NCBI RefSeq assembly: GCF_025144465.1
Contig: NZ_CP083553.1
Span: 2,168,001-2,232,000 of the forward strand
DNA length: 64,000 nt
Direction of reading: 5' to 3'
From: Leisingera sp. S132
GTDB lineage: Bacteria > Pseudomonadota > Alphaproteobacteria > Rhodobacterales > Rhodobacteraceae
In this document: piece by piece, positions 44,559 to 53,297 of the stretch
Layout: each line of letters begins with the position of its first letter
Position numbering within the stretch: position 1 is the first letter of the stretch
Program-made: the position numbers and the translations under genes
The notes under the pieces: generated by a model
What the model was told of the DNA's origin: nothing
Databases searched by the model: none
The model's input: the letters and a program-made list of their open reading frames with translations, nothing else

Positions 44559-45974
44559 CTACTTCGCCGCTTCCCGCGCCACCGCGGCAATCGCTGCCCG
44601 CACATCCGTCTCGCGGCTGCGGTGGTTGGTGATCGCGGCGCGCAGCATCACGCGGCCGTCTGCTCGGGTGGTTGAAAACACCGCCTCGCCGCTTTCCTGC
44701 AGGGTTTGTGCGATATGCGCGTTGATCACAGACTGCGCCTCCGGCGGCAGATCGCTGCGCGCAGTGAACACACAGACGTTTGACACCACCGGCGCCCCCA
44801 ACGCCATGCAGGGCTGCGCCTCCACCTCCGCCGCCATGAACTCCGCCAGCTCGCAATTGCCGGTGATCGCCTCGGAGAACGCCGCCTCGCCATAGGTCTC
44901 CAGCGCCGTCCACACCTTCAGCGCCCGGTTGCCGCGGCTGAGGTCAATACCATAGTCACAGAACCACGGCTCGCCGCCCGCCAGTCCGCGCTCGGCCCCT
45001 TCCAGATACGCGGGCCGCGCCGCAAAGGCCGCCCTGTGCTCTTCCTCATTGCGCAGCAGCGCCATGCCGCAGTCATACCCCACATACATCCACTTGTGGA
45101 AATCCAGCGCAATGCTGTCGGCCCGCCCGATCCCGTCACTCAGCGACCTGTAGGGCTCCGCCGCAATCCGCGTCCAGGCGCCAAAGGCCCCGTCCACATG
45201 CAGCCACAGCCCCAGGTCCGCCGCCGCATCCGCCAGGGCATTCAGATCGTCAAACAGCCCCAGGTCCACGGTGCCCGCATTGCCGACCACCAGAAAGGGC
45301 AGCGCGCCTGCGGCCTTGTCCTCTGCCACCATCCGGGCCAGTGCCGCGCAGTCCAGCTTGCCCTCCGCCAACGGCACCTGGCGCAGGTTGTCCGAGCCGA
45401 TGCCCAGAAGCTCCATCGCCTTCAGCGTCGCATTGTGCACGCCCTCGCCCGCATAGGCGGTCAGCCGCACCGTGCCCTGCCCGGTCTTGCGCAGGTCCTT
45501 CAGCACCCGCAGCCGCGCCGCCTGAAAGGCAATCACCGTCGCCTGCGAGGTGCCGGTGACCAGCAGCCCGCTGGCCCCCTCCGGCATGCCCATCTTGCGG
45601 CGGGTCCAATCCACCACCGCGCGCTCCATGTAGTTCGCGCCGTGATCGCGCCCGCCCATATTGGCGTTCACTGCAGCCGCCGCCAAAGAGCTGATCAGAT
45701 CCGAGGCCAGCCCCGACCCCTGCACCCAGCCCCAGAACCGCGGATGAATATTACCGCCGTGGTAGGGCAGCACGTCGCGGATGATCCGGTCCACCGTCTC
45801 CCGCGGCCCGCGCGCCTCCGCCGTCACCGCATAGCGCGCATCGATGTCCTCCGGCACCGGCTGCCAGGGGCGCTCCGCCGCCTGCTGCATCTGATCCAGC
45901 GCGGCGTCCAGCATCCTCTGCGCCTCCGCCCGGAAGGCCGCCCAATCCTGCGTCCTGATCCCCTTCTCAGCCAC
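44559..45974 (-). CDS. PLP-dependent decarboxylase (aromatic amino-acid decarboxylase family)
   Basis: A 471-residue group II decarboxylase. The PLP lysine lies in SIALDFHKWMYVGYDCG, with VVGNAGTVDLGLFDDLNAL and WLHVDGAFGAW as conserved neighbours. Homologues act on L-DOPA, tryptophan, tyrosine or glutamate; the substrate here is open. Start is a GTG at 45974 with GGAGGAG nine bases upstream. The longer frame upstream is not protein-like (Gly/Pro/Ser-rich). Confidence 0.87.
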   Translation of the reverse strand: MAEKGIRTQDWAAFRAEAQRMLDAALDQMQQAAERPWQPVPEDIDARYAVTAEARGPRETVDRIIRDVLPYHGGNIHPRFWGWVQGSGLASDLISSLAAAAVNANMGGRDHGANYMERAVVDWTRRKMGMPEGASGLLVTGTSQATVIAFQAARLRVLKDLRKTGQGTVRLTAYAGEGVHNATLKAMELLGIGSDNLRQVPLAEGKLDCAALARMVAEDKAAGALPFLVVGNAGTVDLGLFDDLNALADAAADLGLWLHVDGAFGAWTRIAAEPYRSLSDGIGRADSIALDFHKWMYVGYDCGMALLRNEEEHRAAFAARPAYLEGAERGLAGGEPWFCDYGIDLSRGNRALKVWTALETYGEAAFSEAITGNCELAEFMAAEVEAQPCMALGAPVVSNVCVFTARSDLPPEAQSVINAHIAQTLQESGEAVFSTTRADGRVMLRAAITNHRSRETDVRAAIAAVAREAAK

Positions 45975-46357
45975 CTGCGCGCCCTCCTCCTGCCTGCCGC
46001 TGGCGGCAGGTTTAACGCGCAAATGCTGCAGTTGCACGGAGAAGATCGCCGCACCCGGATTGCCGGAACTAACCTTCGATGGATTGCAAACCAGCCAGGC
46101 AGCAGATGCCATCAGTTCAGCGGAACCGCACCGCATCACACTTTGCCCGGCAGCAAGGCCGGGCTGCGCCGCTCCGCCCCCTCGGGGCGGCGCATTCGCA
46201 CCACCCTGCGGAGCAGCGCAGCTCTCTCCGCTCAATTCCCTAAGCATTGCAAAGCCCTGCCCGCCTTATCCACAGCCCCTTGCGTCCCTCTTCCACCCGG
46301 CCCCAACACCTGCCATAATGGCCGCCAATCAACACCAAGGAAGAGCAGCTCCCGCAC
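45975..46357. other. 383-base intergenic region between decarboxylase and parE
   Basis: It holds a GC hairpin (CCGCCCC/GGGGCGG, 46174-46190), a possible parE promoter (46291-46319), and nothing that codes. Confidence 0.5.
46291..46319 (+). promoter_or_regulatory. Putative parE promoter
   Basis: TTCCAC (46291-46296), 17-base spacing, CATAAT (46314-46319), 39 bases before the start of parE. Confidence 0.4.
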
Positions 46358-48316
46358 ATGGCCGACGATCTCCTCAGCACGCCTGCATCCGATACCTATG
46401 ACGCCTCCTCGATCGAGGTTCTGGAAGGCCTCGAACCGGTCCGCCAGCGCCCCGGCATGTATATCGGCGGCACCGATGAGCGCGCGCTGCACCACATGGT
46501 GGCGGAAATCCTCGACAACTCCATGGACGAGGCCGTCGCCGGCCACGCCAACCGCATCGAGGTGACCCTGCACTCCGACTATGCCGTCACCATCTCGGAT
46601 AACGGCCGCGGCATTCCGATCGACCCGCACCCCAAGTTCCCGGATAAATCCGCGCTGGAGGTGATCCTCTGCACCCTGCACGCGGGCGGCAAGTTCTCCG
46701 GCAAGGCCTACCAGACCTCCGGCGGGTTGCACGGCGTCGGCTCCTCTGTGGTGAACGCGCTGTCGGATTCCATGGTCGTGCAAGTTGCCAAGAACAAGGA
46801 ACTGTTCGAGCAGCGCTTCTCCCGCGGCCTGCCCCTCGGCCCGGTTGAGAAAATCGGCGCCGCCCCCAACAAGCGCGGCACCTTTGTGACCTTCCACGCC
46901 GACGAGCAGATCTTCGGCCACCACCGCTTCAAGCCCAAGCGCCTCTTCACCCTGGTGCGCTCCAAGGCCTATCTGTTCTCCGGCGTCGAAATCCGCTGGA
47001 AATCCGAGATTGACGACGGCGAAACCCCGACTGAGGCCACCTTCCACTTCCCCGGCGGCCTCAAGGACTACCTCACCGAAGTCCTTGGAAAATCCTCCGT
47101 CTACGCAGACGTGCCGTTTGCGGGCAAGGTCGAGTTCCGCGAGAAATTCAACGCGCCGGGCTACGTGGAATGGGCGATCAACTGGACGCCCTCGCGCGAC
47201 GGCTTCACCCAGTCCTACTGTAACACCGTCCCGACACCCGAGGGCGGCACCCATGTCGCCGGCTTCTGGGCCGCGATCCTCAAGGGCATCAAGGCCTACG
47301 GCGAACTGGTCAGCAACAAAAAGGCCGGCAACATCACCCGCGACGACCTGATGGCAGGCGGCTGTGCGCTGGTCTCCTGCTTCATCGCCGACCCGGCCTT
47401 TGTCGGCCAGACCAAGGACCGCCTGTCGACTGAGGCTGCCGCCAAGATGGTGGAAAACTCGGTCCGCGACCATTTCGACAACTGGCTCGCCGCTGACACC
47501 AAATCCGCCGGCGCCATCCTCGACTTTCTTGTGCTGCGCGCCGAGGAGCGCCTGCGCCGCAAGCAGGAGAAGGAGACCCAGCGCAAATCCGCCACCAAGA
47601 AGCTGCGCCTGCCCGGCAAGCTGACCGACTGCACCTCCAAGGATCGCGCCGGCACCGAGCTGTTCATCGTCGAGGGCGACTCCGCGGGCGGCTCCGGCAA
47701 GGGCGCGCGCAACCGCGTGAACCAGGCGCTGCTGCCCCTCAAGGGCAAGATCCTCAACGTCCTGGGCGCCGCCTCCAACAAGCTGGGTTCAAACGCCGAA
47801 ATCAACGACCTCTGCGAGGCGCTGGGTGTCGGCCTTGGCACCAAGTTCAACCTTGATGACCTGCGCTATGACAAGATCATCATCATGACCGACGCGGACG
47901 TCGACGGCGCCCATATCGCCTCGCTGCTGATGACCTTCTTCTTCACCCAGATGCGCCCGCTCATTGACGGCGGCCACCTCTACCTCGCCTGCCCGCCGCT
48001 GTTCCGCCTGACCCAAGGGGCGAAACGCGTCTACTGCCTGGACGAGGCCGAGCGCGACAAATGGCTGGAAAAGGGCCTGGGCGGCAAGGGCAAGATCGAT
48101 GTGAGCCGCTTCAAGGGTCTTGGCGAAATGGACGCCAAAGATCTGAAAGAAACCACCATGGACCCCACGACCCGCAAGCTGATCCGCGTCACCATCGACG
48201 AGGACGAGCCCGGCGAGACCGGCGACCTGGTCGAGCGCCTGATGGGCAAGAAACCCGAGCTCCGCTTCCAGTATATCCAGGAGAACGCGAAGTTCGTGGA
48301 GGAGCTGGATGTTTGA
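46358..48316 (+). CDS. parE: DNA topoisomerase IV subunit B
   Basis: A 652-residue ATPase subunit that works with ParC to decatenate replicated chromosomes. The GHKL ATP site is present (VRQRPGMYIGGTDERALHH, EILDNSMDEAVAG, SDNGRGIPID, GGLHGVGSSVVNAL). The TOPRIM region reads LFIVEGDSAGGSGKGARNR with ADVDGAHIASLL. The ending FQYIQENAKFVEELDV is normal, so the gene is complete. Its stop overlaps the start of an AT-rich gene (TGATG), which is unusual. Confidence 0.95.
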   Translation: MADDLLSTPASDTYDASSIEVLEGLEPVRQRPGMYIGGTDERALHHMVAEILDNSMDEAVAGHANRIEVTLHSDYAVTISDNGRGIPIDPHPKFPDKSALEVILCTLHAGGKFSGKAYQTSGGLHGVGSSVVNALSDSMVVQVAKNKELFEQRFSRGLPLGPVEKIGAAPNKRGTFVTFHADEQIFGHHRFKPKRLFTLVRSKAYLFSGVEIRWKSEIDDGETPTEATFHFPGGLKDYLTEVLGKSSVYADVPFAGKVEFREKFNAPGYVEWAINWTPSRDGFTQSYCNTVPTPEGGTHVAGFWAAILKGIKAYGELVSNKKAGNITRDDLMAGGCALVSCFIADPAFVGQTKDRLSTEAAAKMVENSVRDHFDNWLAADTKSAGAILDFLVLRAEERLRRKQEKETQRKSATKKLRLPGKLTDCTSKDRAGTELFIVEGDSAGGSGKGARNRVNQALLPLKGKILNVLGAASNKLGSNAEINDLCEALGVGLGTKFNLDDLRYDKIIIMTDADVDGAHIASLLMTFFFTQMRPLIDGGHLYLACPPLFRLTQGAKRVYCLDEAERDKWLEKGLGGKGKIDVSRFKGLGEMDAKDLKETTMDPTTRKLIRVTIDEDEPGETGDLVERLMGKKPELRFQYIQENAKFVEELDV

Positions 48317-49134
48317 TGGCCAAAAAGAAATTCGGAGTTTGCCGGTTAACAGGAAATGAGGGCAAACTTGTAAAGTCACATATTATTCCCCAAGCTTTCA
48401 CACGGCCAACGGTGGCAGGGTCACCGCTTTTACAATCGACAAAGGGGCGGGGACACTTAAAACGTTGGACGAGCTGGTATGATGCTTCTCTAGTGACACG
48501 TACTGGAGAAGACTTGCTGAGCGAAATTGACGACCTTGCGATCAAGGAGCTACGTCGCGCAAAATTGGTTTGGTCTGGCTGGAACTTTCACTTACCGAAA
48601 GATATAACCCTCGGGCCAATGTCTGAAGACTATGGAATCAGAACGGTAGACAACTTCAATCAAGAAGCTGTTTGTCTGTTCTTCTGGAGTATCGCTTGGC
48701 GTGCAAGTGTTTCCCAAATATCAGACATGCAAAATTTTTCACTCCCGAAGGAAATTGAGGAAAAAGCTAAACTCGCCATATTAGAAGGGCGTATTGACTG
48801 CTCTAAAATGCCGATCTCACTTATCCAGCTTTCGACTAAAGGTGAGCCTCATAACCACAGCCCCATTTTAGACGAAAAGGTGATCCCAGCACTTGGTGAC
48901 GCACCTGAAAGAACGATACCAATCGCAAGAATTTACATGGACGGCCTAATTGCACACCTTCACCTAGAGCCGGAAAGCTTCGATTACAAGAATGAGCACA
49001 GCCTATTTCTCGGAGAAGGCAAAAATATTACCGTAACCACAATTAGTTACGAAAAATCATTTCAGTACAATAATCTGCTTAATATTGCTTTTGAAAGTTA
49101 CTTTGGGCCTTTGTCGTCGCCGAACTTCAACTAA
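48316..49134 (+). CDS. AT-rich hypothetical protein with degenerate SHIIP/HNH-like zinc motif
   Basis: A 272-residue soluble protein, AT-rich in all codon positions compared with its neighbours, which points to recent transfer. The N-terminus VCRLTGNEGKLVKSHIIP resembles the CxLCG...L.KSHIIP opening of small HNH-like nuclease proteins. But the second cysteine is Thr, and the later LLCxxC knuckle appears as DLLSEIDD, so zinc ligands are mostly lost. The rest is unknown. ATG 48316 overlaps the parE stop; GGAGGAG lies twelve bases upstream within parE. A nuclease or defence role is a hypothesis. Confidence 0.5.
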   Translation: MAKKKFGVCRLTGNEGKLVKSHIIPQAFTRPTVAGSPLLQSTKGRGHLKRWTSWYDASLVTRTGEDLLSEIDDLAIKELRRAKLVWSGWNFHLPKDITLGPMSEDYGIRTVDNFNQEAVCLFFWSIAWRASVSQISDMQNFSLPKEIEEKAKLAILEGRIDCSKMPISLIQLSTKGEPHNHSPILDEKVIPALGDAPERTIPIARIYMDGLIAHLHLEPESFDYKNEHSLFLGEGKNITVTTISYEKSFQYNNLLNIAFESYFGPLSSPNFN

Positions 49135-49179
49135 TTTCTCTACGAAATCGACATAAGAAAATAGCATGCTTGCCCTCCC

Positions 49180-49332
49180 GCACCACAAGGCCCGCACCTG
49201 ACCTTGGGGAGGCGTGAGGCGCCTTCCCGGGGGGAGTGAAGGCCGTCTCGGAAATGCTCCGGCGGAGCGTTTCAGGCCTGAACGGGCGGAGCCCAAGGCG
49301 CGGGCCGTGCCGCTGCGTGCCACGTCCCAAGG
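49180..49332. repeat. Dispersed palindromic repeat, copy B (long form, reverse orientation)
   Basis: Reverse relative to copies A, C and D. It contains CCTGACCTT (49197-49205), GGGGAGGCGTGAGGCGCCTTCC, a hairpin AAATGCTCCGG/CGGAGCGTTT (49252-49272), and ends CACGTCCCAAGG, the mirror of the CCTTGGGACGTG start of copy C. Confidence 0.75.
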
Positions 49333-49342
49333 CAGAGTGAAC

Positions 49343-49963
49343 TCAGGCCGCATCGGTACCGTTTTTGCCGAGTGATGTAAGAACCGACTGCTTCAGCTCC
49401 TTTGGCGTTGTTCCCTTCTCCACCTCGAGAAGCCGGATGCCAGCGCGGCGCAACGCTTCCTTTTTCACCGCATCCCGAATAAACGCTGTCTCCTGATGGT
49501 GTCCGCTGCCTTGATATTCGACAGCCAGTGCCACAAAACCGAATTTATCAATCACCGCGAAATCCAATCTCTTGGAGTTGATTGAGGCAAAGGCATTCTT
49601 ACGCTCTTTCCAATCCCCGGAACTGGGCTTCGGTTTTATCACCTCACCCAAGCTGGTTTGCGCCATGACGCGATAACCCTCGTCCAGATCATCGATTATT
49701 TTTTCCAAAGCCGCAAACACGCGAAACTCAGACGCATTCATAAGCTTGGTCTTCTCAAAGTTGACTTTCGCCACAGCCGCCGCTTGGTTCTTGGGATCCG
49801 TCAATCCCCAGTTATTTTTGCGGCTTGGCCTCTCCGCCTGCCTTTCAACGGGTTCCGGTCCCTCCGGTGGCCTCGGATGTTTTCTGTAGGAGTAGCTTTT
49901 TCTGTTCGACCTTATCACAAACCAAACCGCCACCCCGACCGCGGCTAATAGTATAAATTCCAT
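49343..49963 (-). CDS. DUF2726 domain protein with membrane anchor
   Basis: A 206-residue protein. A single N-terminal membrane segment (EFILLAAVGVAVWFVI) is followed by a basic stretch and then a DUF2726 domain (about 75-200). Its core reads RLDFAVIDKFGFVALAVEYQ and GIRLLEVEKG, the Asp and Glu-x-Gln of a restriction-endonuclease-like (PD-(D/E)XK) fold. DUF2726 occurs with topoisomerase-like or helicase domains and in mobile/defence genes. ATG 49963 is chosen over GTG 49972. The AT-rich composition resembles the convergent gene. Confidence 0.65.
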   Translation of the reverse strand: MEFILLAAVGVAVWFVIRSNRKSYSYRKHPRPPEGPEPVERQAERPSRKNNWGLTDPKNQAAAVAKVNFEKTKLMNASEFRVFAALEKIIDDLDEGYRVMAQTSLGEVIKPKPSSGDWKERKNAFASINSKRLDFAVIDKFGFVALAVEYQGSGHHQETAFIRDAVKKEALRRAGIRLLEVEKGTTPKELKQSVLTSLGKNGTDAA

Positions 49964-49972
49964 ATTGCACAC

Positions 49973-50549
49973 GCTTCATGTTGCCTATGGGCTCCGCACT
50001 ACCATAAGCTGATTTGCCCTGCCAGACCCTCGCGCCGCCCTAAGTTTGAGCTTTGAATACGCCCTCTGCCCCTCCGTTGCGCCAAACCCCAATCCACCGC
50101 ACGCCCCGGTTGCCCGCCTTTAACCCCGCTCTGCCATACTCCAATCCGTCGCGACACCGGTGCGGACTGACACCCCGTACCACCAGGAGATACGGGAACC
50201 CCCAGGACCACCTTTTCATCGGGTGCAGGGGTTCTCCGCAGAACGGAAGCTTTCGAGCGGACATGGGGGCGTAGCACACCCCTGCCCGGCCCTCCGCCTC
50301 CGGCCCCTCCGGGCCTCTTGGCGGCGCCGCCACCTCTTCACCGGCCACCACGAAACGGCCACGCAAGCAAAACGGCCCAACGGCCCCAGACAAGCAGACG
50401 GCCAGACAGACCGACAGACAGCCACCGGACAGGGACACACCCCCGCCCGGCCAAACCCGTGCATCCGGTGACAGCTTCGTGAGGGCTGTTGCCTGAAACC
50501 GCTTTCCCTTCCTATGGTTAGGCCAGCCAATCACAGAACGGGGACAGCC
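49973..50549. other. 577-base gap with a strong hairpin and CAGAC repeats
   Basis: No supported gene. A nine-pair stem GGGAACCCC (50194-50202)/GGGGTTCTC (50228-50236) encloses CACC/GGTG, and CAGAC recurs at 50387, 50395, 50403 and 50414. A promoter for the next gene lies at 50489-50518. The pattern is not SRP RNA, tmRNA or 6S RNA as far as I can judge. It may hold an unknown RNA. Confidence 0.4.
50489..50518 (+). promoter_or_regulatory. Putative promoter of the 50550 gene group
   Basis: TTGCCT (50489-50494), 18-base spacing, TATGGT (50513-50518), 31 bases before the start codon. Confidence 0.5.
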
Positions 50550-51314
50550 ATGACCTTCATCGCGGACAACCAGCTGCCCCTCCTGATCCTGTTCTTCGTC
50601 ACCGGGCTGATCGCCACCGCCTTCCTGTTCCGCAAACCGGCAGGCCACCGGGCCTGGAAACTGGCCGATCTGGTCTGGGTGCTGCTGGGCGGCTTCGGCG
50701 CGCTGGTGGCGGTGATCTCCGGCATCTACGCCGCTGATTCCTCAAAGCTCGAACGCCAGATCGACATCGCCTATGCCGCAACGGCCGCCTTTGACCGCGA
50801 CGCCGCCCGCTTCCGCCTGCGCTTCTGCGATCCCGCCTATGACGCCGACATCGCGGTCCTGTGCGAAAAGGTCGAATTCCTCTCCGCCTCCACCGCTGGC
50901 AACGCCGAACTGCCGCTGTTCATCGCGGTGACGGATGAGGTCGCGCCGCTGCAGGGCCTCAGCTTCCTGTTCGGCGGCACCCGCGCCGGGATGGACGAGA
51001 TGAAGGATATGGAGGCCCAGGCCAGCGCCTTCGACCCGGAAGCGTTTCTTGTGTTCACCGCCCTCGACGCCCCGACCCAGGCCGCCGTCGACACCATGCG
51101 CCGCAAGGTGCCCGCAATTGCAGGCGACTTCCTGATCATCGCGCGGGCCTATGACGATCTCATCGACCATGTCTCCAAACTGAAAGAGGAATGGGAATAC
51201 CTGCAGGACAACGCCCATATTCTGGTCTTGCAGATCATCGCGCTGTGCCTCGTCAGCTTCGCCGCCCCCTTCCGCCTCGGCAAATCCATTGTCGAGCTGC
51301 GCGCGCGCCGCTAA
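50550..51314 (+). CDS. Hypothetical membrane protein (254 aa)
   Basis: A 254-residue protein with hydrophobic segments near 10-28, 40-60 and 220-240. A periplasmic or cytoplasmic helical domain lies between, with the cysteines RFCDPAYD and VLCEKVEF. I do not recognise the family. ATG 50550 follows GGGGACAG. It is followed within 28 bases by tag-like and lipoprotein genes, so it may be the first gene of an operon. Confidence 0.6.
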   Translation: MTFIADNQLPLLILFFVTGLIATAFLFRKPAGHRAWKLADLVWVLLGGFGALVAVISGIYAADSSKLERQIDIAYAATAAFDRDAARFRLRFCDPAYDADIAVLCEKVEFLSASTAGNAELPLFIAVTDEVAPLQGLSFLFGGTRAGMDEMKDMEAQASAFDPEAFLVFTALDAPTQAAVDTMRRKVPAIAGDFLIIARAYDDLIDHVSKLKEEWEYLQDNAHILVLQIIALCLVSFAAPFRLGKSIVELRARR

Positions 51315-51342
51315 CCTGAGGAGACCCAGCAGGACCCCGCCC

Positions 51343-51999
51343 ATGCGCAGCTTTGACGAGATCTACGCCCTTTCCGCAGACCGCCACGGCGGGGTGCAGG
51401 CGCTGGAGGAAAAACTCTCAAGACCCGACCCCAAGGTGACCGGGCTGCCGGAGGACCGCTGGCTGTCCGTGATGACCAAATGCATCTTTCAGGCGGGCTT
51501 CAACTGGAAAGTCATCGAGGCCAAATGGGACGGGTTCGAGGAGGTCTTCCACGGCTTCGACCCCGGCCCTTGCGCTTTCATGCCGGAGGACGAGTTTGAC
51601 CGGATCCTCAGCGACACCCGCGTGGTCAGGAACGGCGCCAAACTGGCCACCGTGCGCGCCAATGCCGCGTTCCTGATGGAGCTGCGGGATGAGGGCGGCG
51701 CAGGCGAAGTGCTGGGCGGCTGGCCGTCATCCGACTACATCGGGCTTCTGGACATGCTCAAGAAACGCGGCGCACGCCTCGGCGGCATGACCGGCCAATA
51801 TGCCATGCGCTTTGCCGGCCGCGACAGTTTCATCCTGTCACAGGACGTCACCGCCCGCCTTATCGCCGAGGGCGTCATCGACAAACCGGCAACCTCCAAG
51901 ACCGCCCTCAAGTCCGTTCAGTCCGCGTTCAACAAATGGATGCAGCAATCAGGCCGCTCGCTCACCGAAATCAGCCGCGTGCTGGCGATGAGCTGCTGA
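51343..51999 (+). CDS. DNA-3-methyladenine glycosylase I family protein
   Basis: A 218-residue base-excision enzyme of the Tag family. The signature includes LPEDRWLSVMTKCIFQAGFNWKVIE (split here as RWLSVMTKCIFQAGF and NWKVIEAKW), NGAKLATVRANAAFL and the C-terminal SVQSAFNKWMQQSG. The E. coli zinc ligands are not evident, as in many alphaproteobacterial relatives. ATG 51343 is chosen from the FDEIYALSADRHGG start. Substrate: alkylated adenine in DNA. Confidence 0.8.
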   Translation: MRSFDEIYALSADRHGGVQALEEKLSRPDPKVTGLPEDRWLSVMTKCIFQAGFNWKVIEAKWDGFEEVFHGFDPGPCAFMPEDEFDRILSDTRVVRNGAKLATVRANAAFLMELRDEGGAGEVLGGWPSSDYIGLLDMLKKRGARLGGMTGQYAMRFAGRDSFILSQDVTARLIAEGVIDKPATSKTALKSVQSAFNKWMQQSGRSLTEISRVLAMSC

Positions 52000-52012
52000 G
52001 GCTGATCCGCAC

Positions 52013-52693
52013 ATGATCCGCTGCCTGCTTCTCGCCCTGCTGTTTCTCGCCGCCTGCGGCCGCCCGCTGACAGAGACCGAACGCGCCTATCTGGCCACCC
52101 TGCACGGCACCAGCCTCAACGCAGACAAGGTCCGCATCGTCGAGGGCGCGCCCTTGGGGCCGGTCACCTTCCGCCGCATGCCGCGCCCGCGCGTCACCTG
52201 CCGCGAGCGCATCCTGCCGCCCGTGAAGGAAGAGATCGTCACCGCCAAACCCGCCGCCGTCGCGCTGTTCAACCGTATCTTCTTTACCCGCGACTGGTAT
52301 CTGGAGAATTACCTGCCGGAACACCCGGACCGGCTGCACCTGGTCGAGGCGATGCTGCTTGCGCATGAGGCCACCCACGTCTGGCAATGGCAGAACCGCC
52401 GCCAGACCGGCTATTCGCCTTTGCGCGCCGCGGCAGAGCACGGCCAGGACCGCGATCCCTATCTGTTTGATCTGGAGGGCGACCCCAGCTTCCTCTCCTA
52501 CGGGTTCGAACAGCAGGGCGCTATTGTCGAGGAATACGTCTGCTGCCGCGCCCTCGCCCCGCAGGCCGCCCGCACCAGGCGGCTGCACCGGATGCTGTCC
52601 GCTGCCATGCCCGTCAGCCCGCTGCCGCAAAGCCGCGAGAGCGCGGTCTACATGCCCTGGAAGGACGCGGAACTGAACGGCATCTGCGATTGA
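52013..52693 (+). CDS. Lipoprotein with HEATH (HExxH-type) metalloprotease-like motif
   Basis: A 226-residue protein with a lipoprotein signal (LLLALLFLAAC, lipobox Cys15). HEATH at residues 118-122 is an HExxH zinc motif, with LLAHEATHVWQWQ around it. GAIVEEYVCC further on could supply the third, glutamate ligand. It is probably a membrane-anchored periplasmic peptidase or a non-catalytic relative. It starts 13 bases after the Tag gene, which suggests cotranscription. Confidence 0.65.
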   Translation: MIRCLLLALLFLAACGRPLTETERAYLATLHGTSLNADKVRIVEGAPLGPVTFRRMPRPRVTCRERILPPVKEEIVTAKPAAVALFNRIFFTRDWYLENYLPEHPDRLHLVEAMLLAHEATHVWQWQNRRQTGYSPLRAAAEHGQDRDPYLFDLEGDPSFLSYGFEQQGAIVEEYVCCRALAPQAARTRRLHRMLSAAMPVSPLPQSRESAVYMPWKDAELNGICD

Positions 52694-52846
52694 TCCGCCA
52701 TTTACCACCGCGGAAAACGGCCCTGAAATATCGGTTCTTCATGGCCGGAAATCGCGCCGGATTCCAGCGCTGCGCCGCAACGTACCCCTTGCCTTGGCGA
52801 AGAATTTCCGGCCACAAATCCGCAAGCAACCTGCAGGAATCGCGCC

Positions 52847-53281
52847 ATGACCCAATACGCCCTCATCATGCTGGCCGCAGGCCTCGGCATTCCGGTTCTG
52901 GCGGCGCTGAACGCGGCGCTCGGCAAGCTGATCGGCTCCCCCGCCTCCGCCGCCGTGGTGCTGTTCCTGATCGCGCTGATTGCCACGTCCGTTTACGCGC
53001 TGATCGCAGGGCCGCAGGCGCTGGCAAAAATTCCCGCCGCGCCCAAGCACCTGCTGCTGGCGGGCGTTCTGGTGGCCTTCTACGTGCTGTCAATCACCTA
53101 TGTGGCGCCGCATTTCGGCGTCGGCAACGCGGTGTTCTTCGTGCTGATCGGCCAGCTGATCTCTGCCGCCGCCATCGACCACTTCGGACTGTTCGGCGCC
53201 CAGGTCAGCCCGCTGACCCTGACCCGCGCCGCCGGCATTTCGGTGATGGCGCTGGGGGTCTGGATCACCCAGATGGCCTGA
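52847..53281 (+). CDS. DMT-type transporter, DUF606/YdcZ family
   Basis: A 144-residue inner-membrane protein with about five hydrophobic segments (4-24, 34-54, 68-88, 95-115, 125-142). It belongs to the small DUF606/YdcZ members of the drug/metabolite transporter superfamily, which usually work as pairs or dimers. AALNAALGKLIGSPASAA is a typical loop. The transported molecule is unknown. Confidence 0.8.
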   Translation: MTQYALIMLAAGLGIPVLAALNAALGKLIGSPASAAVVLFLIALIATSVYALIAGPQALAKIPAAPKHLLLAGVLVAFYVLSITYVAPHFGVGNAVFFVLIGQLISAAAIDHFGLFGAQVSPLTLTRAAGISVMALGVWITQMA

Positions 53282-53297
53282 GGCGCAAGGCCGTGGC

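Larger units (their letters stand above)
48316..49963. other. AT-rich insertion downstream of parE
   Basis: Two convergent AT-rich genes with a palindromic repeat between them. Base composition and codon use differ by eye from both flanks. No integrase, terminal repeats or tRNA target were found, so the route of entry is unclear. Confidence 0.55.

Noticed and set aside
45975-46247. N-terminal extension of the decarboxylase frame
   Set aside because: The extension is Gly/Pro/Ser-rich with no family match; a GTG with GGAGGAG at 45974 gives normal length.
49973-50549. SRP RNA, tmRNA or 6S RNA in the gap
   Set aside because: The SRP GGTCAGGTCCGGAAGGA-type core, the tmRNA tag frame and a 6S-like bulge were not found on either strand.
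50040-50648. Minus-strand open frame of about 200 codons in the 50-kb gap
   Set aside because: Low-complexity Gly/Arg/Val/Cys composition and overlap with the N-terminus of the 50550 gene; not protein-like.
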